Part shown: positions 47,080 through 58,929 of the stretch, piece after piece
Layout: each line of letters starts with the position of its first letter
Position numbering within the stretch: the stretch's first letter is position 1
Source of the DNA: Floccularia luteovirens
Lineage: Eukaryota; Basidiomycota; Agaricomycetes; Agaricales; Squamanitaceae
Reading direction: 5' to 3'
NCBI GenBank assembly: GCA_009739215.1
Contig: VSJF01000006.1
Location: 310,001-374,000, forward strand
Length of the DNA stretch: 64,000 nt
Notes under the pieces: model-generated
What the model was told of the DNA's origin: nothing
The model's database searches: none
Seen by the model: the letters and a program-made list of their open reading frames with translations, nothing else
Program-made: the position numbers and the translations under genes

Positions 47080-50000
47080 ATGTCTACCTCTATACCTCTT
47101 GAAGCGAAATCTAGTCTCAAATTGCAGAGCACACCAACTCGTGATAGAGACCGTCTTCCATTTCCTCAAGCAGCCAATCCTTCACCAGGTCCGTCATTGC
47201 GCCTACCTACCAATTCATCCAACACGTCCCACTCAATGGCGACACCACCCAAAATATCCTCATCCCATCAGCCACTCACCGTCGAGTCAGTTCTCAAACA
47301 ATTTGCAACCAAACCCGACCCCAAAGCTGCAGCCCTCGATCATGTTGTAGCGGATCGTAATGTGCTCTCAGCGCAGAATGCGCAGCTCTGGAAGCTTATC
47401 GAGAAACAGCGAGCAGGATACAATCAGATACTGAAAGAACTTGAACGCATCAGGGGTGAACGCGATTCATATAAGAGTAAAATCGTTGCCATGACTGGGT
47501 CTGCATCTGGTAATGGAGAGAAACGTTACAAAAGTGGTGATAGAAACACAAGACCTAGCCTGGACAGTGATATTAGCCACTCCTCTTCTTTTGGTGGAAG
47601 TAGTTCCTCTCATCTGAATACCCACAGATATTTCTCTGATGCAAGCTGTGAGTTCTTTGTGTTTTATGATATGGTCTACATTCAACTCAGACGCGACTAT
47701 CGTAGCCACTCATAAAAACCTCCCACATCTACATCTCTCTCGATCACAAGAGCCTCTAAATGCCCGCAACAACGAAAATGGTACCGCCTCAGCTAATTCC
47801 GCGACAAACACAAGCCCTTCCAGCCCCCAACTTCCCCCTCCCCCACTCTCCGCACCTTCATCAATTCTTCCGGAGACACCCAACTCTCGAACACAAGGAT
47901 CTGCCCAAACAATTGTCTTGTCACCACGTTCGAGTGCAATGTCGAATCTACCCAATCAGGACGATATCACGCAGGTTAGAAATGACAGTGGTAGCAGTAC
48001 AACGGGATCCAACAAGAGCGGTGCTGGTATAAATGCTATACCAGCATCACGACCGGTAGTCTACCCTCGTAAAGCCAGCCTTGCTGAAAGCGTAAACAGC
48101 GTCATGACGACTGGTAGCAGCATGAGTGTTTCAACACCTGCATCCCCCACATCCACACAAATAAACCATAACTGTAATCCCCAAAGTGTCAGCCAACAGC
48201 CGCTACATACGGGCAGTCAAAACTCTCAAAGTCTTTTGACGGGAGTCAGTTCATCTACTTCTGACATGTCAAACCCCAACCTTCGGCAAGGAACGTTGAC
48301 AACCTCCTTACAATCAAATGCGATCCCATCTTCTGAAATTTCACCACATACTACGTCTTCATCACAAAATCACAATCAACCTCAATTCCTATCTCCTATC
48401 CTTGAATCTCGCAAGAATATGTTGTCGCGTGATTCCCATGTATCTATCCCAGACGAGGCGAAACGATATATAGCTAATATGGGGGAATCACCTATGTCCA
48501 GTCCCCAAGTGGAAGCTTTCGTCCGATCCCAGTTCAAGCCATCTTCTAGCATAACATTACCTTACATCAACACACCAGATGTAGATCCAAAGGAAAATGA
48601 ATTTTTGGATATGGGCGAAGATGATGATACTAACGACGAAGAAGATTTATATAATGATGATAGTGAGGGGTATGCGCAAGATCAAGAATCAACTTTGTTA
48701 CACGACCAAAAGGTCGGGGCAAACAACCAAGGTTTTGATCATGGGACGGGGTTTAAAGCATCTGATGGCGATATTTTGGGCGCTGGGGATCAAATAACGA
48801 ATGAAACGAAGCAACACAACTCTCACAATCGCCTCTCATCACATTCGCATCGAAACGCTACAGATCAAACGTCAGGACAGGCGAGAAAGTTAAGGAAAGA
48901 AGAGGCCAGAGCTGCTGTTGACGATTTCCCCCTTCCTCCTTCTGTGGATATTCATAGCCAGCGCCAACAGGCTATGCCCGTTCAAGAGCCGCGACTAGAA
49001 AAGTCAAAACAGCCTCCGTTAGTAACCCAACCCTTCACCCCCTCATCAAAGTACTCTCAAGCGATGTATGAACAACAATCGCCGTCTTCGTCATCCGTCA
49101 TTCTAACGTCGGACACGAATACACTTTTCTCTGAATCAACATATATTAGCAGAAGCGGCATGTCATCTTCTTCTACAGTGCCGGGAGTGTCGGACAATTG
49201 GCAAGAAGATCCTCAACCATATCGTTCTGAGCCACATCATTTGGAAACAGAACCTATACTGAAACAGGGTAGCTACCGTGCCTTACCCCTCCTCCCCAGA
49301 GATCTGCCCCATACGAGAATCGTTGTCTCCCACTCTTTCGTCCGTCCCAATGAACGCGGTAAAGAAGTTTTATCCTTCGTTATATCCGTGAACCCTGGTG
49401 TAGGAAAGGAAGGATGGCGAGTTGAGAAGATGTACTCTGACGTGCTGAACCTCGACCAACGAGTAAGAAGCAGTGTGGGGAAGGGCGTCGGCAAGAAAAT
49501 CGCCAATCTTCCTGAAGGGAAGCTTTGGAGAGACCACGCTCCCGCAAAGGTTGACCAACGGAAGGTTAGTAACACAGATAGAATTTTATTAGCACTTTGA
49601 TTGACTACAGGAATGATAATATCAGGCTGTCCTCGAGCACTATTTGCAGACACTGATTGACTTGCCTATCAAAAATAATGACGAAGTTATTGCGTTCTTC
49701 ACTTCGGATATTGCTAAGGAAGCCATGCAACCGGTCATGAAGGCTGGTCACAAAGAGGGATATCTCACGAAAAGAGGCAAGAATTTTGGTGGATGGAAAA
49801 CGAGATATTTTGTTCTTCAAGGTCCTGTATTGGAGTATTATGACTGTGTAAGTTGTCATTCTTAATCTTTTCTTGGTCCATTCTTCAGCCAACTCAACCA
49901 AACAACAAATTCCAGCGAGGCGGTGCACATCTTGGCTCAATTACTGTCACTGGAGCCCAGATTGGACGCCAGCAGCAACAACAACCCAAAAGTGATCGTG

Positions 50001-52325
50001 CACCTTCAGCAGATGAAGAAAAGGAGTACCGACATGCATTTCTCATTGTGGAAGCCAAAAGGGCACAGGGAGGCAATCATCCACGTCACGTTCTGTGTGC
50101 AGAGAGTGATGAAGATCGGGACAGCTGGGTTGAGATGCTTGTCAGGTACTTCACTGGCACATATAGCGAGGAACCTATCAATTACGGATTCGGTTCCAAT
50201 TCAAGTTTATCACGAGCAAGCACTAGTTCGAATGATGTTCTAGCAACTACACCCCGCAAACAACCTCATAGGGGAATGTCGAAGGACGACATTTCAATAT
50301 CTAAAGGGGCAGCTGTACCAATTTCTTCCCTCAATCCAGATGCAAGCAATGCAAAATTATTCCAAACACCGCCGGTCTCTCTTGATGATCATACATCTGC
50401 ACCCAGCCCATCCAAATCTATTGAGCCATCCCTTGGTTCTAACAGCTCTCCCATTGACTCTCAAAATCAGAACCAAAATTCAAACCAAAACCTAAACCAA
50501 AATACGCGAAGACTCACGGAACGTAATCATGGGCTGCCATCCAGCCTTCCTGATTCGTCACCTCTAGCTGGTGTTCAAACTTTCTCTTTGGAAGGCTCTG
50601 GAGTAAATCAGCGTGCCAGTTCCGAACTCGGCCATTACTCTGATCTACATGACGCGCGCCTAGCTAATTCTGGAAACCGGAGCCAACAACAACTGTACTC
50701 ACCAGAGAAACATCGGGCTCGGGAACCACATGACGGACGCAGATCTTTTTATCCGACGCTCAATCCGGTTACTTCGCCTCCGGCGGCCATCCCACCAGAG
50801 CGTGTTCCATCACCAGAGAAACATGACGCTAATGGGAAGGTTAAAATTTCTGGTCCGCTTAATGGCACTCCTATCCCGAGTGGCTTCAAGTTTGGTGGAA
50901 AGGATGCTCCGTCCGCTGATGTTATGAATGATAGACGCGAAAAAGCAAAATCTCGATCATTCTGGGGTTTTGGGAAAGCAAATGGTAAACATCCTTTTAT
51001 TGATGATTCATTCATTCTGGTTAACACCATTTTTAGGTGATAAGAATTCACTTGTGGTTAATGCCTCAAGATACGTTTTTGGTGTTCCGTTGGATTACGC
51101 TCTTGAGGTTGCACAAATATGTAACCTTCCTGCAGTTGTTTTCCGTGCTATTCAATATCTGGAAGCAAAGAAAGCTGACCAGGAAGAAGGCATATATCGG
51201 CTAAGTGGGAGTTCTGCTGTTGTCAAAGGTTTAAAGGACCGCTTCAACAATGGTATGTCCTTTTACATCAATAACAGATATGTACTCGATTATTCATTTT
51301 GTTCGATGTAGAGGGTGATGTCGATCTTCTCGCCTCGGACGAGTATTGGGATCCACACGCTATAGCTGGACTATTGAAGAGCTTCTTGCGGGAATTACCC
51401 GCAAGCATTTTGACTAAAGAACTCCATCTAAAGTTCATGGCTGTGATCGGTGCGGATTTTTGATATTACTGATATTGTTAGTGATGTTTACCAACGATTT
51501 ATCACGTAGATCTTGTCGATGCACAAGACAGGATCAGAGAATTATCACATCTGATAGCCGCACTCCCACTTGCTAACTACAGCCTGCTTCGCGCACTCAC
51601 GGCTCACCTGATTCTGATTGTGCAAAATTCAAGTGTCAACAAGATGACTATGCGCAATGTTGGTATCGTCTTCAGCCCCACCCTTGGAATTCCTGCAGGT
51701 GTATTCAGTCTGATGTTGGGAGAGTTCAATCGCGTGTTCAATGTCAACGCTGAGCAAGAAGATGACCCAAGTTTGGTGGCCAAACTGGATGAGAATATGT
51801 TATCAGACCATACATCAGACGCCTTCCGGAGGAATAGTCGACAATACTCAGACGGAGCTGCTGATCAATTCCTCGGATTATCCGGGCGTACTTTAAGTGG
51901 TGCGTTCACACTCAACTTGTTTTACTCCAAAGAACTCCGTTTTTTCTCACAAATCTTTTTCCAAAATAGCATCCGCGGAGGAGTTACAATCAGAAGGTGA
52001 TGATTCCTCTTTGCAAGAAGAAAGTGGAACAGAAACAACAGAAGGTGATGCAACCGTGGAATCCATGTCTTCACTAAGCCCCATTTCTGGAACTCCTCAA
52101 ATTGAATATACCGGTGTGGGTACACCTCCCGATACGCCTGTGGCAACGAATCAATCGAAAGCGTCAAGTACGGCAGCTAGCAGAGGACTTACAGTTGCAG
52201 TGAGCCGTTCTGACCGAGGCAATCGACATTCCAGAATGATTGGTTTACCCTCATCGCCGCGGCCCACTTACTCGCCGTCACCAGAGGTTCCAACTTCCTC
52301 AACACCACGCTTCCGTAAGGATTGA
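47080..52325 (+). CDS. BEM3: PX-PH-RhoGAP protein, BEM3-like (1605 aa)
   Basis: Eight exons: 47080-47647, 47706-49564, 49626-49847, 49916-50984, 51037-51252, 51312-51449, 51510-51899, 51970-52325. A Ser/Pro-rich N-terminus holds a short coiled coil at ~95-135 (LWKLIEKQRAGYNQILKELE). A very long disordered region with an acidic block (~490-510) follows. The PX domain is at ~725-850 (RIVVSHSFVRP ... LEHYLQTLIDLP). The PH domain is at ~855-960 (GYLTKRGKNFGGWKTRYFVL). After another disordered stretch with an Asn/Gln repeat, the RhoGAP domain is at ~1245-1430, with the arginine finger in GIYRLSGSSAVV and the NVGIVFSPTL helix. BEM3 in yeast switches off Cdc42 at polarity sites, recruited by phosphoinositides; a similar role is inferred. 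The C-terminus is Ser/Pro-rich. Confidence 0.93.
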
Positions 52326-52700
52326 TGAGTTTGACGGCGTGTAATATTCTTTTTCTCTTCTTTTCTTGTAACATTATTTATCATCTTTGGAAGATGTGTT
52401 CTATGTTCTATATCTTTTTTTTGTTTTGGTTCGTTATATACCATATCTTGATACCACACGACCCATTGGAGAGCTAGCATGGAACATATATACTCTTCTA
52501 GTGCGATTGCAATGTGATACCTCTGTTCAACCAACTATTTGAATAAAGAACATTTTATTTTAATTTTATGAAACATTTTCGATGCCACGTAGGCACCAAC
52601 CTGAACCACGCCGTCGATCAAAGTTATCAGGTCCGATCATGTAATTCACAGAATACAATAACTTTCAACCACGCACTTGGTTTTTATTCACAACTTGTCC
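52326..52700. other. Intergenic, RhoGAP to SHR3
   Basis: 375 bp, T-rich after the RhoGAP stop. No gene recognised. The last part is the SHR3 promoter and leader. Confidence 0.5.
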
Positions 52701-53544
52701 ATGGGCTTCTCACATGCAGCCGTGCTGGCTCCTATTTCTTTCTTTCTCGGTGGGTAAACAGGAACTTCTCTCACGACTTGTCACCATCGCTTTTTTTTTC
52801 TTTATCTTTTTTCTAAAACAACATCTATTATAGGTGTTTTAATCATCTGCTTCAACGTGGACCACAGAATTCTATGGTCTCAGGTTAATGAAGACATCAT
52901 CAACGATGGATTTACCTTTTACACGACATTCTTCAATGCACCACCTGCAATCAAAGTACGCGAAAACCCAATGGTTCAATAATAATGTGTTAATCTCATC
53001 CCCATAGGCATTGCTCCATGGAATGGTGGGAGTCGGTTTGATCGGCCTTTTGTCCAAGTTGCACAAGTGGGACGACAGTGCGATGTATTTTGATGGTTCC
53101 AGCCTTGGTACGTATTCCCTGGTTTCTCCCACTGCAGGAAAAAGGGCAGAGCAGCTTAGGAATGAAACTTCTCTTCTAGCGACTTATATCTTTGCCATTG
53201 CCGTATACTTAACAGTTACGATACCCACGTTGCAAACGATCGTAACGCCCCTTGAGAATGTCGATACCCGGCAGGACCAAGTTGAAGCCATGCGCGTTCT
53301 CTCCGCTGGCAACATCATTGTGGCTGGATGTCTCTGTCTCATTCTTTTCCTGCAGGTGCGTTTAACCCGGGCTTCTTCTGTCTCTCTTGTTCCTTGACCC
53401 ATCTCACATGGTTTTATGTTTCGGGTTTTTCCTTAGGCTGGTCAGGAATACGCCAGGCGTACAGAAGTAAACTCATTGGCCAGGCTCGAAGATGAGAAGA
53501 AAAAGAAGGCGGTTCAGGCCGCAAATGAAAAAAAGGATCAGTAA
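52701..53544 (+). CDS. SHR3: SHR3-family ER chaperone for amino-acid permeases (208 aa)
   Basis: Four exons: 52701-52749, 52834-52955, 53008-53355, 53437-53544. Four hydrophobic segments are visible: AVLAPISFFLGVLIICF (after the first seven residues), LLHGMVGVGLIGLL, YIFAIAVYLTVTIP and NIIVAGCLCLILFLQ. Between the first two stands the family block DGFTFYTTFFNAPPAIK. The cytosolic tail is Lys/Glu-rich (EDEKKKKAVQ). In yeast Shr3 prevents aggregation of amino-acid permeases in the ER and helps load them into COPII vesicles. A 30-nt GT...AG stretch at 53108-53137 is in frame and open; I treat it as coding. Length fits the family. Confidence 0.92.
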
Positions 53545-56500
53545 TTTGACTGTTGCTTGATTTTCCTTTGCTTACCTAGATACCAATCACGACTGCCTGG
53601 GCATTTCTGGATAGTTACGCCGATTCAGTGTCCCACTGATGACAATATGATTAAATTTCTCAAAAGGGTCAGGCATAATTCTCCATTAACTGTGCGATTG
53701 TGTCGGATTACCTTTTAACCAGACACAACGGGATCATTTATGTACTTAGAACCGAGTGCCCTGTAATTAGACCTTGTTGCGCTACCGCACTCCAGTACCT
53801 AGTACAATCGGAACTAAGTTATCAAAAATGATAACATTTCGTCGAGGAATCAAATTATCGGGAATATAGTAGAAAACCGGTCAAAGGCAAGACTAACCCA
53901 TAACGTAGCACAATCTTTTCATTAAACCAGTTGGTCTCATTTCCAGCCGTTTTATTTTAGAGCCTAGACACGATAACAAAGTGAGTGAGAAAAAACAAAC
54001 GAGAAAGCGAGTGACAGCTTTCGGCGGAATTTACTTCGAACTACCACGAACCAGGGCGTTCCAGTGCAGTAAATCCCAGGTTATCTATTTTTCTATTATC
54101 TCCCAGGTTCTCCCGCGAGGGTATCCGTCCGACAAGAAACATTCATTCTGTACATTTCCCAAATATGAAAAACATCAGACAAAAAAACTACTCGTACACA
54201 CAGCTCATAGCGTGTGACGGCGTATCCATATGCAACTTGACACTTTTTGTTTGAGGTTTGAAGTCTGTCTGTTCAGGCTGGAACCCGACGAAAATCAAAA
54301 CACCGGAATCGGATTTCTTGCTTCGACCCTGACTTAAATGCCATCGTGTCGTTGCTTATCTGCGGGTGTCTTTTTCCCACCAATGTTAACTGGAAATCGC
54401 AACAATTTTAGCAAAAAGCATTGCGCATGCTTTCAACAGCAACAATAACAAAAAAGTCTCTGCGACCCTATGCTCCTTGTGACAATAATGATTTACTGCA
54501 GGAAGAATGAACAAACGTCTGTCATTCTCTGCTCGTGTGAGACATGTATCGTTCTTCCCTGGGTGCAGTGCCATCGGTTATTCACTCCCATTCACCCTCC
54601 CACCACCTACCTGCTGCGACGAACGTTTGAAAATAGAATTTGGATCACGCTCTCACGTTACGTTCACGTTTGCACGGCTCGTAAGTTGCGACTTTCCCCG
54701 TCGCAAAGAGTACCCACGTTCTCATGAAGAAGCCACAGCAAAGGTATAGTCATTGATGATAATCAGAAAATGGCAGTGCTGTTTTTGAAAAAATCTTTTT
54801 TTGTTCACAGGCAACGGTCCCCAACTCCGTGATGATCATCAATGTACCGATAGTGAGTAAAGTAATGACGAGAACCTATTATCCTATTGTAAATCGGAAC
54901 ATGAGAAGGAATGGTATGTAAATTGGGTAAGTAAGGTAGAGTAAGGCTAGGTAAAAAGAGTTTGATAGAAATTTCTTTGCCGCCGCCGCCGACAGATACT
55001 CCGCTCTTCACAGGTGACTGCCATCGAAGCGCTTCGCGTGGGCGAGCTTCATCAAAAATAGCTGACTAACTGCGAGGGTTAGAAGAAAGGCAACCAGTAC
55101 GTTGCCCGAGTTCTACATTTTCTGATATCTACTATCTCTTTAGGTCTCGCCCCCATCCAGGTCTTAGGTGAGGCGGTCCGTGTCGGTATCCACTTTTCTG
55201 GACTTGCGTGGGCATTTGGTATTTTCTTTTCTTTTTCACAAGTGGAATCCTAGAATCTCTGGCTTTTCTCACCTTTTGTAACCGAAGGTGGTATAATAAT
55301 AATAATTATCAGACAACCCTGGCCGGATTTTCTACTAAGCGCATGCTTCTGTGTGTGTGGAGATGCGGACTCACTTCCATAGCCCTTTATTACCTACTTT
55401 TTTTTCTCCGTATCATGCCAGTTTTGAATGATGATGTGTAAAGAAGATGTCAAATCCCATTCCTGTCCACTGTCTGTTATACAATCGTGCGAACTCGAGC
55501 TGTTTCCCGTACGCAAGCGTGCGGGATCAACACACGACGGGGAACAAAGGACACCTACCCTGACAGCGTATTATAATTTTTGGTTCACCCGCCTATGTTT
55601 TATTTTTCCTTGATAGGGAAAATTGCCGTACATCTTAACAGCACGTTTGGGAAGAACTCCTGAAGGTACACACTAACGCATGCACCCGGTCCATCAATGG
55701 TTAGGGAGAAGTCTATCTCGGTGTACGTGATCGGACCGTACAGTTGTATTTTCCCTTTTTTACTCATTCCCTTGCACGCCACAAAGAGGCTCCTGGCCTC
55801 ATCGCCTATCCAACATCATTAACAGCAGAAGTCAACACAAATTCACATCAAAAAGATCAATTTCCCTACCAAACAGGACCGTCCATGACGTCGTTGGTAT
55901 ACGGTCGGAATTGTCAGCAGGAGTCTCTTCACAGCTTGTTACATTATTCGCTAGCAGCTCGTGCAACAGACTCATCAAACCGTTATTTTCCGGCGGCTCG
56001 CAGTTTGCTTCGCAGGAATAGTACTATCCCACGTAGTTACAAGTATGGTACGTGGAGAGAAGACCCAATACAGAGGCGAAACAATGGATAAACTACTCCG
56101 ACTAAATCATTGATTGGAAGCATGCCAGACGACCCATCTGTGAGAAAACCAGACCAGCGTCCTCGGTTCGGGGTGTGGGAGGGTCCCTTTTTACTGCAGA
56201 AGGTATCCGGGTTCTTGTAATCAATATGGGCACATGTACACACCATTCGATTTCATGTAATCACATAGAATTTGTCATGATTTGCTAATGAGATGGCCTT
56301 TGGTTAAGATGGAAACAAACTAAAACAGCTCATGTACAAGGTCAGGGAAAGGAGTGTCATGGTTCGGTTGAGTAAGAAGCTGAGCAACAGTGAGTCAGGG
56401 GAAGAGCTAGGTTCCGATCTAACAGCAAACAGAACACCTCCCTGTGAAGATGGTGATTTTTAGGCCTCGATCTTGAGTGAGAAAAGGTGAGCTGTCGATG

Positions 56501-57940
56501 TACTCCAAAGGCAGAGGAGACGAGGATGGAACGAACGAATAGGCAAAGTTCGCATCAGAGTGGGATTACTGCGCAATGGCTAATTTAGGAAGAAGAGGAC
56601 CTTGGCTGGGCGCTATTCCGAGGTTTTGGGGTTCACAGTCCAAACATGGTTTGAGTGCCAACTGCTAAGTGGCGGATTTGCAGAGCTGACGATCAGAAGC
56701 ATATTATAAGGAGTGCAGACCCTGTTTCAATAGCAATTAGAACAAGTTGATGTGTACTTTTGATAACTGGTTTGTAACTAAGGACTAAGAAGGTTACAAG
56801 TACAATAAAGAAAACAAAAGATGAAAGGTAAGAACGAGCATAAGATAAGAAGGATGAGAAAGGAGGGTCGCTCACCAGAAAATTAAATTCGTTGAATTCC
56901 AAAGAAGATTTCATATGTGTTACTACAGTCACGACAGTCACCAGCCAGACAGCTGGGTACAAAGCGCCATTTTAAGGCTGTACATTCTGATCCCAGCGAT
57001 GTACTCACTCCAAACACATGATTGGTGGTCAATACTCATGAATGATACGATACGTACTCGACTGGAAATCGTGATGGTGGCAATGGTTCCTTTTAGCGAA
57101 GGGAGTCTTATCAGCATCGAATGAATGCAGGTAGGCTCATGAATATGATCTGTAACGATTCACAAATGCGTTTTTGGTACGAAAAACTCACACGGATGGT
57201 GTGACAACACGGTGTTACCTCTAACCACCGAGCCAAAGATGACCCATTTCGATTTGAATCAGAACATGGCCAAGTTACCAGTACAAGCAGCTGAGTGATA
57301 TCATGAGAAACTGGTAGATAAATTGAGCACAACTCGGGCGGAGGTTGGCCCCTCCCCCCCACGCGGTGGAACTTTTCCCATCATAGGAAGGGGTTCTTTG
57401 GAACTGTGGAAAATAAAGAAAAATGGGACGAGAAGAAAGACAAGGCAGCGCCCGACTGCAGCCCTAATAGTCTAGAGGCGAGGGAGAGAGGAACGAGGCT
57501 GGGTGGGCCGAGATGGACGGGCGGTAGCCTGGTGGAGAAGAATCGGCGAGAAGAAGGACGAGAGCCGTCGTAAGTTGCAAGATAGGCATCGGTTGGCAAG
57601 AATTAAAAAATAATTAAAAAATAGTCAAATAAGGGCGGAGATAAGTGAATGGGGGTGGTGCTTGTTGATGGTTGTGCATGCTTGTATATCGCATCTGTCA
57701 GGTATGTATGCAGGGTTGGTTGTTTGTATATGTAGTGCCTTGATCAGAGAAGCGAAATGAATCGAATCTGAGATGAGTGAGGAGATGTGAGATCTGATCT
57801 GAGAGAACCTAAAGAGGAAATGAGAGGATTTTACTAGAATCGCTTAAAAGAATTCCACAAAACACTTTATCGTGAACCTTCGTATCCCCCTCGCCCTCTT
57901 CACTTTCTTCTTCAAACGCACACTTTCTTCAACAAACGCT
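53545..57940. other. Gene-poor region upstream of the ECL1-like gene (4.4 kb)
   Basis: No ORF longer than about 115 codons and none with recognisable homology on either strand. Base composition is mixed, with pyrimidine-rich tracts (54570-54610, 57340-57365 with a C8 run) and a CCGCCGCCGCCG run at 54980-54991. It could hold long leaders, upstream exons of untranslated type or non-coding transcripts. I see no tRNA or snRNA. Confidence 0.45.
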
Positions 57941-58929
57941 ATGGACACTGACTGGTGCTTGACTTGCGACAGACACTTTGTATGTTTATTTTTACTTTTA
58001 TCTTCAATTTTTATTCAATTTTTTTCTTCTTCTCGACACAGGATGGCTCTGGCCCCTACTGCTCTCCAGACTGCCACACAAGGGCAGGTCCTTCCTCCCC
58101 TCCCTCCCCTCTCTTCTCCATCGCTTCAGAGTCTGAACAATCCCTTCAACTCGACGACCTTGAAGACTTTCCCCGATCTGATTCTCAGTGGTTTGGAAAT
58201 AGCGAAGCTGGCATTATTGCTTGGGCCGCAGAAATCCCTTTGGGTGCCCTTGCTGACGATCATGAGGCACTCACCATCTCCTCAGCCGCCTCAACTACAA
58301 GTTCCACTTATCGCCCTCCAAAATTGCTCCAACCACACCGTCCAATTCCACCAACTCTCTGCATGTCCACTCCCCATCCTGCACCGTCTTCTCCCTCTCG
58401 TCCAAAAGTGACCCCGCAGCAACAAATAATGGCCGTTCACCCATCCGTTAACCGTAGCGAACCTGGAAGTGCAGACAAATTATCCCTACTTTCGGGTGCA
58501 ACTGACTCATCCCTCGCAACTCCCTCATCCGTCCACCCTGTTCCTATTTCAGCAAACCGCAAGTATTCAGTACTTGACTCCATTGCGTCTCATGTTCGTT
58601 CATGGGTCACCCCTTCGCCCCTTGAAGCAAAGCCGTCAGAATTAAAGCAGCGTATTACTTCTGCAAAAGATGCCAAATTCGCCGTTTTAGCACATTCACG
58701 AAAGGCCTCGGCCATGCAGCTAGCCTCATCCTCTGCGTCTTCTCTCGATGCCTCGGATGACGATGCTCCACCTGTATGGTGGGTTTCGCATGCTTCCGTG
58801 AAACCAGTCAACAAAACGCGCCCTGAGCGTACACGAGGCCGCCAGTTGACCCTCGAAATTCCCATTCACCTCGACGAACATGCGTCGTATAGAGCCCGAG
58901 GTCGAAGGGCATCGCGTGCTGTTGCATGA
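57941..58929 (+). CDS. ECL1-type life-span regulatory factor homolog (308 aa)
   Basis: Two exons, 57941-57979 and 58042-58929, with one 62 bp intron. The first 30 residues carry the ECL1-family zinc-binding pattern: MDTDWCLTCDRHF in exon 1 then DGSGPYCSPDC in exon 2 (C-x2-C ... C-x3-C). The rest is Ser/Pro-rich and disordered, with a short conserved-looking WFGNSEAGIIAWAAEIP segment at ~65-80 and a basic C-terminus. Fission yeast Ecl1-3 extend chronological life span when overproduced and respond to nutrient and metal starvation. The fungal homologs share only the short Cys motif, so function here is inferred. A competing frame in exon 2 (57872-58411) is a shadow. Confidence 0.8.

Noticed and set aside
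53108..53137. Possible 30-nt intron in SHR3 (GTACGT ... GCAG)
   Set aside because: Too short to be safe; the stretch is in frame without a stop, so it is simpler to keep it as coding.
53545..57940. tRNA, snRNA or hidden protein gene in the long spacer
   Set aside because: I scanned for B-box-like strings and domain motifs by eye on both strands and found none convincing; tRNAscan-SE and Infernal would be decisive.
57872..58411. 179-codon ORF overlapping the ECL1-like gene
   Set aside because: Out of frame with the Cys-motif protein; it has no start context or homology and is interrupted well before the end of the real gene.
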